The translations under genes and the position numbers were made by a program. The notes under the pieces were generated by a model. That model was not told where the DNA came from, did not search any database, and was given only the letters and a program-made list of their open reading frames with translations. 64,000 nt of DNA, from positions 37,007,195-37,071,194 of the forward strand of contig CM054138.1 of NCBI GenBank assembly GCA_028751875.1, read 5' to 3'. Shown piece by piece: positions 31,745-44,051 of the stretch (within the stretch, counting starts at the first letter, position 1; every line of letters starts with the position of its first letter). The DNA comes from Rapana venosa. Its lineage: Eukaryota > Mollusca > Gastropoda > Neogastropoda > Muricidae.

Positions 31745-33205
31745 CCCTCTTGTCCCTGATCCGGCCGCAGCCGACAGTAACGGAGGCTGCTGCTAAATTC
31801 CAATACGACCGCAGCCGACAGTTGGTGCTGCCCACGTGGGAAGTACTTTTCCATCACACACAGATCTCGTGGTTTTCACACTATGTGTCTGAAAATTGGT
31901 GGGGAGATGCAGGGAGGGTGTCAGAGGGTTCCAGTGATAAATTTAGACCACTAACATGCGTGTAGTGGGGAGGGAAGGAAGAAATAACAACCAGCGACTG
32001 GAACGCTTTTCAATGGTGCAGCGTGGCCGAAAAAAAATGGCGTTTTCTTTAGTAGCAGACGATTCATCTGATTAGCGAGACGATAAATTGAATGTTATTG
32101 TCTTGGAAGTAGAAACATTTGAACGAGAATTGTTAAGTGAGTCCGATATTAAATGCTTACGAGGAAGAGGAGGAAGGAAATGCTGCAGTTAGGGAGAAGA
32201 GTGAGCCTGAAAATAATGAGCTACAGGGCACATTCCTGACCTGTGCTACACACACCACTGTGGAGAAATTTGACCTCCTGGCCGGTCCGCAGCATAGACT
32301 TCTGAAAACGATGCCTTTTGACTGTTTTTTTCATTATTACCACACTTTTCCTTTGAAACTGCAATGGCAGAAACGAACAGATATGCTGATAATGAAAATA
32401 GCAAGAAGGAAAATAAAATAGGTCTCCGGTCTGCCAAGGTTTGACAGGTGTCAGCAATGGGTACCCCCCCAACCCCTTCATCCATAATTTGTGCTTTTTG
32501 TGATGTGATGTGACCCTGTGCCACCACTACGACTACTTTAGAGACTACCAACATTAAAATTTTGTAGGGTTACAGAAGTTCTGTGTTGTTTCGAATTTGT
32601 CACACCTGTGCTGTGACACTGGTGACAGTGTGATAGTCATGTACAATAATACACTTCTGTACACTTAACAAACATGTGGTAGCACACGCAGATATGAACT
32701 GCAGTATAAAGGTCACATGTTGATTGAATATGACTTGTTTTCAAACTAAAAAATAGTTAAACAAAACTTCTGTCTCCTCAAGACATACCATAAAACAACA
32801 GGTGCTATGGGGACACTGTGTGACTTATCCTTGAAGTACTATTGCACATAACTATATTGGTAAACACATCAGCTGGGTATCACCTCCTTATTCGACACTA
32901 ACATGCTTGAACTATTGTCAAATCCATGCAGGATTTGCTGTTTTATCATATATACCATATTTTTACCTGTGATTGGTGACAAATAAGGTAACAATGACAA
33001 GACATCTGGTGACCAGACACATAAACTTGTGCCTAAATGCAAGTACAAAGACATACCTAGCTTGTGACAAAATTTCAGTTTGATAGCTTGTCATGCACAC
33101 ACACAATTGTCTTAGGAGTAAAGTAAGTCAGATGGAGGTAGAAAACCTTCAAAGAATTCAAAATCTACAGGCAGTTTGGCTCTGTAGAATACAACAACAA
33201 GAGGG
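31745..33205 (+). mobile_element. piggyBac-type element, copy C
   Basis: The 1461-bp element is flanked by TTAA at 31741-31744 and 33206-33209, with ends CCCTCTTGTCCC and inverted CCCTCTTGTTG. It is highly similar to copy B along its whole length. The N-terminal frame near 32137-32250 keeps NAYEEEEEGNAA, while the ETNRYA region is frameshifted (LQWQKRTDMLIM in the visible frame). It is non-autonomous and lies in the E3-E4 intron. Confidence 0.8.
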
Positions 33206-33209
33206 TTAA

Positions 33210-35489
33210 ACAGTCATTGGTATGTCAGCATCACTTGTTGGTTTGATCTTTGATTGTCATGGCTAACTCCCAGTGTCTTGAGTTTGTTTTGTTGTTGTTT
33301 TTTTTGCTGCCTCATTTTGTGATGTCCCCCGTCCTGCTGTTCCCATCCCAATCTCCCTGCCACAGCCATACCCAGATTTGCTATGTCTCATCCTCAGGGT
33401 TGGAAGTCCACAGGGAGCCCATCACTATCAGGCCGCCATGGGGCCACCAGCCAGGGGGGCCCCCTGCACTGCTGTGGGTCACTTTGTGGGTGTTTCAGTG
33501 GGCCTTGTTTGAGCAAAAAGCAGGACACCACCTATAGCACCCTACTATGAACGAAGCCATGGGACTGAGTGGTTGCCCACCGAGGTGGGAAAACAACAAC
33601 TTTCCCAACAAACCGTCCCCGCGAACCCATACCCAAAGGCTTTAACACAAACTACACAGGTCAGAAGTATATGGGCAAACCGAATCAGGGTCACCATGAG
33701 ACCAGAGAAAACTGGGATCACCGAATCTGGGCAATTTTTTTTTTTTGGCATGATGATCAATGCAATGAGGGATGAGTAATGATGCTGCTGTGGAAGTGAT
33801 ATGCTTTGAAACTACTGGACGGTTTGTCTCTACGCTTACTGCATAATATATCCCGCATAAACCCGGGCCCGAGAGTACAGACACCTGCATGTGTTGGTCA
33901 GGTATTTGAGCAACACTTCAAACTGCATCGTTTAAGGATGAAGTCAACTGTGTGGGTCCGTTTCCACTGAGCCCACAGTATACTCACTCTGGGTGAGGAG
34001 GCGGACCGGAGTCAAAAAACCCATGACCTTAGGGAATCGACCCGCGACTTCAGTCTGAAACCCAAGGTTTGCAAACCCACCTTGTGCAATTGTGCTGGTG
34101 TGCCTTGAGTTTACAAAGTTCACTGCCAGGTTGATAAAGAATTGGAAGGAAATTTAGGAAATTTTATGGTCCTCAACTCCTTTTAAAGGACCTTCTTTTC
34201 AATATTTTTTGCATTTTAAAAAACAATTAGTCAACACAAGTATGCATTAGAATAGAACTACCAATAAGTCATAAAAATCTTACCTGCCCATTCATCATAC
34301 TTGGGGTTTTCAAATTGAATAGTTAGAGCTCTGTAAAATCTTTTTACTTTACATTATCAGGACAAAGTTTTAAAACTATGTGCTTACTCGTGTATAAAAA
34401 CAGTGAAATCCCATGGATAGCAGAAAGGGGGGGGGGGGGGGGGTTTGACCAAAGGTTAAAGGGACGATGGCTGTGACAAACACAAGGTAAAATGGAGAAA
34501 CAGGTGGGTTTTGGGGGGGGGGTGTGGTGGTGGGGGGTGTGGTGTGTGGTGTGTGGTGTGGGGTGTGGGGTTGGAGGAAAGGGGAGAACACTTGAACTTG
34601 AATGGTTTAATGGTACGTGGCCTTAGGCCCAACCGATGGGAGTGGGGGAGGGGGGGGGGGGGGGGGGGGTGAAGGTATGAAACATATAAACATGGGAAAC
34701 GTTTCACACATATTATTGTCGATAATAAATTCACCCTCATTTATACTCACATTTCTAATTATTGTCGATAATAAATTTACACTCATTTATACTCACATTT
34801 CTAAGTCTCCCCATGTGAGACTGTTTATCTGAATATTCACGATGCTATTCACTACATTCATAATGACTTAAAATCAGCATAAACTATGAGGGTTAAGTCC
34901 GCATTTCATATAGTACATAATCTCCTCCTCAAAACAACCGTTTCAAACTTATATTCTCATAAACTTGGTGGATACTCTACACCTTCTTTAACAACATCCT
35001 TATACTGAGCAATAACAACATAATATCATCATTGTTATCCTAATTATAAGCCAACAATGTTCAACTCACAAAAGACACATGTCACAAAAAATCTTCATTA
35101 CCAAGTGTTTATAGAAACTGAAAGGAATGGGGAGGGGAGAGAACTCTCAGGTAAACTGTATCATGGATATGATCTTGCTTCCCCTCCAACATTTTTTAAA
35201 AGAAAAAAGAAAAAAAAGAAAACTAATGTGTACGCATTTTCACACAAGAAAATCATAACAAGTATACGGTAACATAGTGCTAAAACAGTTACAATTTCCA
35301 GTTTCCATCAACTGATATGATTTACCAAATGCCAAAAGACAAGTTTAAGCTGCCTATCATTATAAGCAAAGTATAATCTTCCTTCTACTGACTGCATGAA
35401 AAACATATCTGGATACATTATGCCTGTGATTTACATTTGATGATTTAAGTAAAACATAAAAGGATACTTGGATAAAAGGATAGGAAGGA
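33210..35489. other. Intron stretch with G runs, otherwise unassigned
   Basis: 33230-34120 has higher GC (for example CCACCGAGGTGGG near 33577) and may be a dispersed repeat without a second copy here. G-rich runs lie at about 34427-34443, 34514-34575 and 34645-34671. No splice-supported exon or known coding motif is seen. Confidence 0.35.
34710..34806. repeat. 48-bp direct tandem duplication
   Basis: Two copies of a unit starting ATTATTGTCGATAATAAAT and ending CTCACATTTCTAA, differing at a few positions. Each copy contains an ATTATTGTCGATAATAAAT near-palindrome. Confidence 0.8.
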
Positions 35490-35830
35490 AGGTGGCAGGA
35501 TGGTTAAGACGTTCGCCTGCCAACAAGTAAACCGTGAGGTTGTGGGTTCGATTCCCAGCCTCGCCCTTTCTTCCCAGTTTGACCCAAAAATCAAACTGAA
35601 TGTCAAAGTCCTTCGGATGAGACTATAAACCGAGGCCCCGTGTGTGAACGCACACAGAACATCTTGCGCACAGGTTAAATCCTGTTCCGCTTTTCGAAAG
35701 AGTAGGCCATTGTGTGCGGGTGGGAACAGATGACAAAATTTACAAAACCGCATACACACGGGGACTAGATGTAAAAAAGCACATGAGTGCTTATTCCATT
35801 ATCCTCAATATAAAAGAATAAATAAAATAA
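35490..35830 (+). mobile_element. SINE S2 copy with a different tRNA-like head
   Basis: The head is GGTGGCAGGATGGTTAAGAC with box B GGTTCGATTCC, unlike the GGATAGCYTAGTGG head of the 49972 and 57487 copies. The centre (GATGAGACTATAAACCGAGG) and distal part (CGAAAGAGTAGGCC) are the same. The tail is AATAAATAAAATAATAAATA. Confidence 0.75.
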
Positions 35831-35849
35831 TAAATAAAAATACTTCTGA

Positions 35850-36685
35850 TGATTCCTTAAGAATTTTGTTTTGAGGTCTGTGCAGTCAAACAAGAGGTGA
35901 TGTTCATTCTCAACTTGATTATCACAAAAAGAACAATTTCTATCCTGCACAGATTCACTATATCTATGTACATTATTATTAAATGGGAGTACACCAAATC
36001 TTAGCTGAGTAACAGCAACATGGAAGCAATAAATTTCCATATCATTTACATAATTTTCTCTTTCAAAACTTTTATATGAATTATATATCTGATATCTTTC
36101 TCTTTCTCTTATAGCTCCACTCCATTCCTGGATAAACCAGTCAACTAGTCTTTGTTTAAACGCCCTCAAAAATGTTTTAGTATCTCCCACCACTCCTTGC
36201 TGCAACCAAACAGTACCATAACCAGTCTTGCACAGAATCTCTCTCACATTTGTAACCCAGCAACTTTTACCACACCTGTCCAATTCAAAAAAACAAAAAT
36301 ATTCCCTCTGTGGGGTAATCTATCATTATCCATTTGAACTAATTTCACCCAGTTCTTACACATGCAACATATAAATTGACTTTTATAATGGGAATCCCCC
36401 TAAATCTCCATAAACCATCTTGTTTGGTGTCCTCACTGGAACACCTAAGAATCTTTTGCAGGCTGTTAAATGTACGTTCTCAATGTGGTCTAGTCTACTT
36501 ATGCCCCACAACTCATATGCAAATAACAAAATTGGCTGGATTTTTATATAAATTTTTTTAAAGAATACACCTGCGGTCATTTCCTTGTATTTGTGGAACA
36601 CTCTATGTAATTTCATAACAGCTTTCTTCCCTTTAATTGCTAAATGATCAGTACCCCTTTTAGCACTAATCTTAGTGGTGAAATT
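35850..36685 (-). mobile_element. LINE thumb and C-terminal zinc-knuckle fragment
   Basis: Minus-strand frames carry FAYELWGISRLDHIENVHLT and ACKRFLGVPVRTPNKMVYG (36680-36385), then GTVWLQQGVVG, FIQEWSGAIRERERYQIYN, LRFGVLPFNN and CSFCDNQVENEHHLLFDC (36283-35870). The Cys-x2-Cys ... His ... Cys pattern is a terminal zinc knuckle. A frameshift lies between the two parts. The RT palm is missing. It is the same family as 2100-2530 and possibly 42625-44047. Confidence 0.7.
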
Positions 36686-36689
36686 AAAT

Positions 36690-39600
36690 AATAATAATAA
36701 TAAATGGAACTTATATAGCACTTTATCTTGCAAAGACAAATCAAAGCGAAATCATTAACCCCTAATTCTTCACAAGTCATGCAATAAAAGATAAATAATC
36801 AATAGTTTAAACAAACCAGATATTACAAACTGCAGACAAAATCTATGACATAAAATGTTCAATAGTCAAATGCTTTCCAAACGCACACACACTCACACAG
36901 GTCGTATACTTTAGCAGGGTGATAGGACATGGGTTAGCGAAGGTGGGATAGTTCTGATATGAAACGGGAGGGGGGAAATCTTAGGTTTGAAATAAGTATG
37001 TCTTGAGGCTGGATTAAAAAGTGTCATAACTATGTTCTGGCGAAGGGGAGAGAGGGAGCTCTTTCCAGGTCGATGGACCCGAAATAGAGAAAGAGTGGGG
37101 GCCAATGGTGGTTTGGGTTTGGGAATCTAGGTTTCGTAGGCAAAAGGTATCTGCAGCAGAGCGGAGGGAATGTGAAGGAGTGTACAGGTTAAGACATTCA
37201 CAGGGTAGGAGGGTGCAGTTTTATGGAGACATTTGTAAGGGGGTACTGATCTTACAATTTACTCTCTGAGGCACAGGTACCCAGTGGAGAGATCGCAAGA
37301 GAGGGGTAATGTGCTCAGGATTTTTCTTTCTGAGAACTAGTCGAGCTGCGGAGTTTTGTATACGTTGAAGGGAGTGGATAGATTATGCTGGCAGACCAGA
37401 CAAAAGAGAATTACAATAGTCCAGACGTGAAAGAATGAGAGAAGTGACAAGTTTGGCTGTTGCATCTGTGGACAGTTACTTTCGAATTACACTCACACTC
37501 ACTGTTCACTGGTCCCGTAACCCGCCAGGGTCGTGGGGGCGCTGCATGGTGGACGAACGGTGGACCAGCTGGCTCCACTTAGCGCGGTCGTGGGCAAGTG
37601 CCTGGGTGACACTGAAGTCCTCCCCTGTCCAATCACGGATGTCGTCGGCCCACTTTCTCCTCTGTCTGCCCCGTCTTCTCTTCCCCTGGACTGTTCTTGC
37701 AGGATGGTCTTTGCAAGTCCTTCTGAGCGTGTTACGTGCCCATACATCGAGTTTCCTCTTTTTCGCCGTGGTCAGTAGGTTTATAACCCCGCACCTGTTG
37801 AGTGATCATTCTGCGGCTTCATTGTTGGTGACATGGTCCTTGTATGAGATGCCAAAGGAGCCTTCTGAGGCAATCTCATTTCTATGCTTGGATCCCCCTT
37901 TTTGTAGGTCGCGTTTAGTGTCCATGCCTCACATGGGGTAAAGCATGTTGAGGTGATAGCGCGTTTAGTAACTTTACCTTGGTTCCGAGGGGGAAATGTT
38001 TCTGTCTCCCCATATGGTCTTCAGTCTTGCCATTGCTGCTGCTGTTTGTGCGCTCTTGCTAGGATTTCGGTCTTCGATCCCCCTCACTTTATGATGGCTC
38101 CAAGGTACTTGAAAAGGTCAACTGTCTCCAGTTCTTTTCCGCTGAGGAGTGATCTTGGTGGTGATTGGCTGGGCACTGTTTGTCATGAGCTTGGTTTTCT
38201 CGGCACTGATTTTCCATGCCATATCGGGGGGAAAATTTCGTCCAGTTTCTTCACTAGGAGGGCCCCAGTTCCTCTTCATTTCCTGCCAGACCGTCAATGT
38301 CATCGGAAAACCCTGGGTTGGTGATTGTTCGCCTCCCAATGCTGACTGTGCCTGTGTGGTTTTCCAAGGCGTCAGTCATGATGCGTTCGAGGAAAATGTT
38401 TAAATGTGTCGGCGCAGCAGACATCCCTGTCGGACCCCAACTGAGGTACGGAACCATTCCCTACGTGCCCTGTACGAGTACTGCACTGGTGGCCTTTGAG
38501 TAGAGTTCTTTGATGGTGTGGATCAGTTTCTGGCCCATGTTGAATTTGTTCATGGTGGCCCACAGAGCGTCATGCCATTACTCTATCGAAGGCTTCTTAA
38601 AATCAATGAAGACGTGGAAGATGTTTTGTTGATGCTGGCTGTATTTCTCACACAGAACCCTCAGGTTGAATATCTTTCTGTTTCACTACACGCCGTAATT
38701 GATAGTAGCATGACTGACAGGTCTGGGTGATGAATTTTTGCATAGAGAGTGTGCTGTCGATAACAACACCTAGATACTTCACAGCAGTGGATAGAGGGAC
38801 TGATGTATTGCCGAGTTCTATTGAAACTGTTGTAATGGAAGAGAATTTGTGTTTGGTCCCTACGAGCATGGCTTCGGTTTTATCTGCATTTAGCTGTAAT
38901 TTGTTCTGTGCCATCCAATTTTGAATATCTTCAAAGCAGTGGGCCATATTTGTCAGGAGAGAATGCAGATTTTCAGGAGTAACACTGCTTTGAGTCTGAG
39001 AGTCATCTGTGTAAAAATGATGGTTGATTTGATGACGGTTTATTATATGTGACAGTAGGGCAGTGTAAAGAGTGAAAAGAACAGGGCCTAGAACCGATCC
39101 CTGTGGGACTCCGCATTCCAGTTTGGCAGGTACTGATTGAATCTTGTTTACAGCAACTGTCTGGAATCGATCAGTAAGGTATGAATTAAACCAGGTGAGG
39201 GCTGTGCCAGTAACACTGAACGTTTTTTTTTAAGACGGGAGAGAAGAATTGAGTGGTCTATAGTTTTCGAAAGGGTTTCTGATAAGTCAGTAGAGTGAGA
39301 AGGGAGATTTTCCCGAGTCAGAACGAGTTTAAAATGTGTATAGGGTGGTTTCAGTGCTGTGGTTGCCACGATAGCAGACTGAAACTCAGGAAGAAGATTG
39401 TTGGAGAGAAGGTGGTGTTGAGCTGTTTGAGAACTCTTTTCAAGGACTTTAGAAATAAAAGGTAGATTTGGGAAAAGGGTCTATAATTCTTCAGAATGTT
39501 AGGGTCAAGGCAAGCTTTTTGAGTAGAGGTGTGACTATAGCAGTTTTGAGAGTTGATGGAACATTTCCCGAAAAAAGAGGTGAGTTTTTCTATTTTCGTG

Positions 39601-42482
39601 ATAGGCGGGTATAAATTGTGGTAGGCACCCGTGTGAAAAGAGAAGCAGGGATGGGGATCAGATCACATGATTTTATAGTCATTTCTTTCAGAATTGTCAT
39701 GATTTCTTTTCACTTGTTGGATGAAAGAAAAAGGGGAGGGTGCCAGAGAATTGGGGATCAGGAAGTGCAGGCTTGAAAGGAGTCTGATCCAGTTTGGAGC
39801 GAATGTTATGGACTTTTTCAGAAAAGAATGCAGAAAATATAGAAGGAAGTTCAGAGTGGTTGTGGATGGAAGGCAGAGGGCTTGCCTTCACAGATCCAAG
39901 AAGAGTAGATGTGAAAGAAAAGAGAGATTTCATAGACATGGCATCAAGAACTTGAGAAAAGTAATACTTTGTTTTTTCTGAAAGAATTAAAGATTTGACT
40001 TTGTTTACTTGTTTTCGAAAGAGCTGCTTATTAATTTCCGTTTTTGATTTTCGCCAATGCTGCTTAGTTGCCTGCATTTGCGCTTTGCGACCAGGATTTC
40101 ATGGGTGTACCATGGCGCACATGGCCTATCAGGCAGGAGACGATCAGTGGGAGGTGCATGCTCATCAAGCAGTTGGCTGAGAACATCATTGTAGTGTTTC
40201 GAGGGGTCAGTGTTGTCAGAGGTTTGTGATAGGCATTCAGCAGCTTGTAAAGAGAAAGTCTGAATATCTATGGCCTTGAGGTTGCGACGGGTGACATACT
40301 TTTTCTTTTTGATAGGCTTTGCAATGTTTAGAGAGAAAAGAACAGTGGAATGATCAGAAAGTAGTTCATCAGTGATAGATACAGATGTGATCAGATCTTG
40401 GGAAACGTTGGTAATTAGCCAGTCTAAAATATGTCCTGATCTGTGCGTTGCTTCGTTTACCAGCTGAGAAAGAGAGTGGTTTGACAAAGAAAGAGAAAGA
40501 CGTTTGACATCAGAAGAAGACTGGTTATCAAAAGGGAAGTTAAAGTCACTGAAATGATGAGCTTTCTGGGAGAGAGGCTGTAGTGATCCAGGAGTGACTG
40601 AAACTCTTGATGGAAATGGAAGATGTCAGATTATTCTTACGGCTTGGAGGTGGACAGTAAAGACAGCAGAAAGTAATAGAGGGGGCCAGGGTGTTGAAGT
40701 TGAGTTTACAGACTTCGAAAGATTCAGGTGAGAAAGGAAAGGGGGTGACAGAAAGAAAGAGCAGGTTCAAGTGTATCTTTATAAACGATTTGGGAATGCC
40801 CCCTCCACGGGAGGGTCGGGGAAGAGAAAAAAGTTTAATAACAGGTGGGGTTAGTTGTTTTTTTTTTGGGTTTATGACCGTGTGGTTTTAACCAGGTTTC
40901 TGTAAGAAATGTTAGATCAATGTTCTTTTCAGAGATGAAATCAGAAATGAGATCAGCTTTACCTTCTGGGCAGACAGAGTGCACGTTGAACAAACACTTG
41001 TGAAGGATGTTAGAAGGAGGCAGAGAGGTTGATGACAACTGTGGTGAATTAGGATAACTGTCAGTGGAAGAGGATGAAGGCGATAGTAAAGATGTGGAGA
41101 GTGGAAGAGCAGACAAAAGTTTGGATTGAGAGTCAGGTGTAGAAGCTGGTGAAAGAACTGGGGAAGTTTCGGGGTTTACAATTTCATGCACACCATGATA
41201 CACATTATCAGAACACGTTTTATCAAAGTCATAAACACAGGAAGAAGCAGGTGAATCAGAGGGAAGCAAAGCAGTGTTGTCCTTGGTTACGGTGGTAGCG
41301 GTAGTGATGTCACACAGCGCGCCTATACAGCAGCGCTCAGTCAAAGAGTGCTAAAATTAGCGCGCTCCGACCTTTTTACCCCCACACCCCTCTCATTTCT
41401 TCACCCCTCCCCTTCCCCCTCCTCACAGCATCTCAAGTCTAGTAGCACCTACACATGCTTGCGCGTCAGGCCTTAGCCTAAGGCTACAGATCTGGGCTAC
41501 GCTAGGCCTACAGGAGACAAGCTCGCTGCGTGTGTGCGTGCGGCCTGCCTATCCTCTTAACACACACGGGCACTAAGCCTAGGCTAGATTCAGACAGCAA
41601 TAGACAAGATTTTGCCCAAATTTGAAAACCCCTTCAAAATGATGAACACGTATCCTAAATACAACAAAAGTTGAATTCAGCTTAAAAATCAAATATTAAC
41701 ATTACATTCCTGATGTTGCCAAAGTGAAACTTAAACGATTTCAGGAGGAAAATTGCGATCAATTTACGTCACTAGCACAGAAATTATCACTCTCAATACT
41801 AAACAAAGAAGAGCTAAGTGGTGAGAACATCCAATCTATCTGTTATTTTTGCTTATAACGCCAACACAAAAGTGTTATAGTTGTTCAAATTTACGTCTCC
41901 ACAACAAGAGAACACTGCACTGAATAAAATGAATGTAACGCTGAAGAAAATGACAAATGTATCAAAAAGCACTTGGAAGTTAGAAATTAAAATCCGTGTG
42001 GCCACTTTCCCCGCTGAAACAGTGGAAAGCATGTCATGCTATCTTGATGGCGCCAAACTGGACCAGTGCATCTGGTCAGTGCCAGAGCTAAAAATAAGCA
42101 CATCAGAGGTCAAGTTCCAGCATCTAAGTGCAGCAGAAAATGGGGGAAAACGACTGCCGTGGTCAGAAATGAGGATGGAGACGGATGTAGGGGGCCGCAG
42201 GCGATGATGTCTGCCGGCATGGGTACCTCGTCTAGTTTTGCGGCGGTTGATTCCTAAGGTTGAAATGTGTTGTTTAATTCTGTTTGGTATGTTGTAAAAC
42301 CCACGTGAGAGCAAAGCTCTTATGTCTTCGGCAGTTAGTGTCATATCGGGGGAAGGAGGATCACTGGGTAGTTGTGGTGGGGGAGATCTGAGTTTGTGTT
42401 TCACGTGCAATTTTTCACACGGCAGCAGGGTTACAGTAAAATGGGTCACAAGGACCAGCAATGTCAGTTGAACACGAATCAT
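36690..42482 (-). mobile_element. L2/CR1-like LINE, near full length but broken
   Basis: Order on the minus strand is as follows. A 42482-42170 frame has a hydrophobic leader (MIRVQLTLLVLVTHFTVTLL) and a basic part (RRKTRRGTHAGRHHRLRP). A GC-richer stretch follows at 41345-41880. A Ser/Pro-rich frame entering the endonuclease lies at 41344-40835 (CLFNVHSVCPEGKADLISDF, LTFLTETWL), with further endonuclease and linker at 40770-39700 (ELLSDHSTVLFSLN). RT pieces at 39370-38650 include NKLQLNADKTEAMLVGTKHK. An RTE insert occupies 37493-38655. The 3' region ends in TGCTATATAAGTTCC plus ATT repeats at 36690. There are many frameshifts. Homology to 57806-59495 is strong. Confidence 0.7.
37493..38655 (-). 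mobile_element. RTE-like LINE fragment nested in the L2-like LINE
   Basis: The minus strand encodes RT palm motifs (NIFLERIMTDALENHTGTV, GFSDDIDGLAGNEEEL, the FSDD catalytic box) at about 38460-38250. The tail signature MYGHVTRSEGLAKTILQE and WADDIRDWT-like remnants lie toward 37500. The flanking L2-like sequence matches 58540-58580 continuously on either side, so this was inserted later. No clear target duplication could be read. Confidence 0.65.
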
Positions 42483-42551
42483 ACAGTCAGTTGAAACTTC
42501 AAAAATGCATCAGAAAATGAAAATTATAAATTAAAGTAATTAAAAAAATAA

Positions 42552-42620
42552 TCGCTTCGATTTGTTTGTTTATTTACAAGATTCAGCGCTATATAAATTC
42601 CATATATTATTATTATTATT
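42552..42620 (+). mobile_element. 3' fragment of the ATT-tailed SINE-like element
   Basis: TCGCTTCGATTTGTTTGTTT, ACAAGATTCAGCGCTATATA and an ATT repeat match the 3' half of the element at 10204-10370. It lies just beyond the 5' end of the L2-like LINE. Confidence 0.65.
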
Positions 42621-42624
42621 AATT

Positions 42625-44047
42625 CAAAAAGTAAATAATATTAAAGAAAACCAATCTGAGATGCAGCAGAAATCCTAAATAAGAGTCACTGTTCACTACT
42701 TCTAACCTCTTACCATTATAAAACCATTTCTCGTGTTGACCAAGAAACCCTCCTTTCCGAAATACCATGATTTTTGTCTTATCATTATTTACATATAATT
42801 TCATTTTATCACAACATAAATGCAAGATATCTAATTGATTTTGAAGACCTCTGGGAGTGGTTGACAGCAAAGCTACATCATGTGCAAACAAAAGAATAAA
42901 AAGTTCTGCAATATTACGCAGCATCTGAACACTATGTTTGCCCCTTTCCTCGACGTCATCAGCTAACTGATTTATAAACATTGAAAATAAAGTTGGGCTC
43001 AAAACACAGCCCTGTCTTACTCCGGTTGGGCATTCAAACAACTCAGTAAGCTGTGATTTTGAACGAACACATGATAAAAGTGAGTTGTACATTGCTGTGA
43101 GAGAAGCAAGAAATTTTCCTTTAACACCCTGATTATTTAAGCACGCAAGATGTTTATCATGTTGTACAGAGCCAAAAGCTTTTCTAAAGTCTACAAAAGC
43201 TATATACAACTTCCTACCTCTTTTACTCAAACATTTATGAACTGAGGCATATAAAGTAAAAATATGGTCAACCATAGAATGCTTTTTCTGAAATCCTGCT
43301 TGCTTATCTGAAATTAAATCATTAGTTTCTAACCAAGTATATAGTCTGGTATTTAGTATAGTAGTGTAACACTTAGAAATTATGCTTAATTAAGATACAC
43401 CTCTCTAGTTTTCAACATTATCTGGGTAACTTTTTTGAAGATTGGAATTATTATAGCTTTAGACCATTGTTGAGGATAAATTCCTTGGTTGAATATGTTA
43501 TTAAACATTTTTGTTAGAAACTTAAGAACAGTACTTCCACCAACTTTCACATTGCAGCAGAAATATCATCTATGCCACAAGCTTTTCCTCTCTTAAGTTT
43601 AGAAATAGCTCAAATAACTTCTTCACGAATAATTTGATTTAGACCATGATCAAGTTCTTCTGAAAGATCATTCTCAGTACTATTTTCCTCTGGCTGGGTT
43701 TGATTATTATTTTGATACAAAGATTTAAAGTGATTGAACCAGTCATCTAGGCTAATGTTATTATCAACTTTTTTGTTTACCACCACATCCCATGTTTCTC
43801 AAATGTTTCAAAAACTGAGGTGAATCATTCATTTCTTTAACTAGATTGTCTGTTTGTAATTTTCTGAATGCTTGTTTCTTGTCTTCAATAAAAATCTATA
43901 CCCTTTTCCTTGCTTCTACATATAACCTTCTATCTTCTTCAGTACGAGATTGTCTAAAAATGCTTATTTTCCCCCGACTTTTTTAAAAAGTTGCAACAAT
44001 CCTCGTCAAACCATACCGACTCTCTCTTTTTCTTAGCAAAAATCACT
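42625..44047 (-). mobile_element. CR1-like LINE fragment with mutated catalytic box
   Basis: The minus strand encodes RESVWFDEDCCNFLKK (linker, near 44030), degraded sequence, and then a better RT frame from 43275: YIAFVDFRKAFGSVQHDKHL, CPTGVRQGCVLSPTLFSMFI, LLFAHDVALLST and NNDKTKIMVFRKGG. The catalytic box reads FAHD and not FADD (plus-strand 42877-42888) and motif A has KAFG for KAFD, so the copy is dead. It ends in front of the ATT-tailed fragment. Its upstream border is the TTAA beside piggyBac copy D. Confidence 0.7.
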
Positions 44048-44051
44048 TTAA

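Noticed and set aside
40835..41344. Ser/Pro-rich minus-strand frame considered as a host protein
   Set aside because: It runs directly into a LINE endonuclease start (TETW motif) and belongs to the L2-like LINE.
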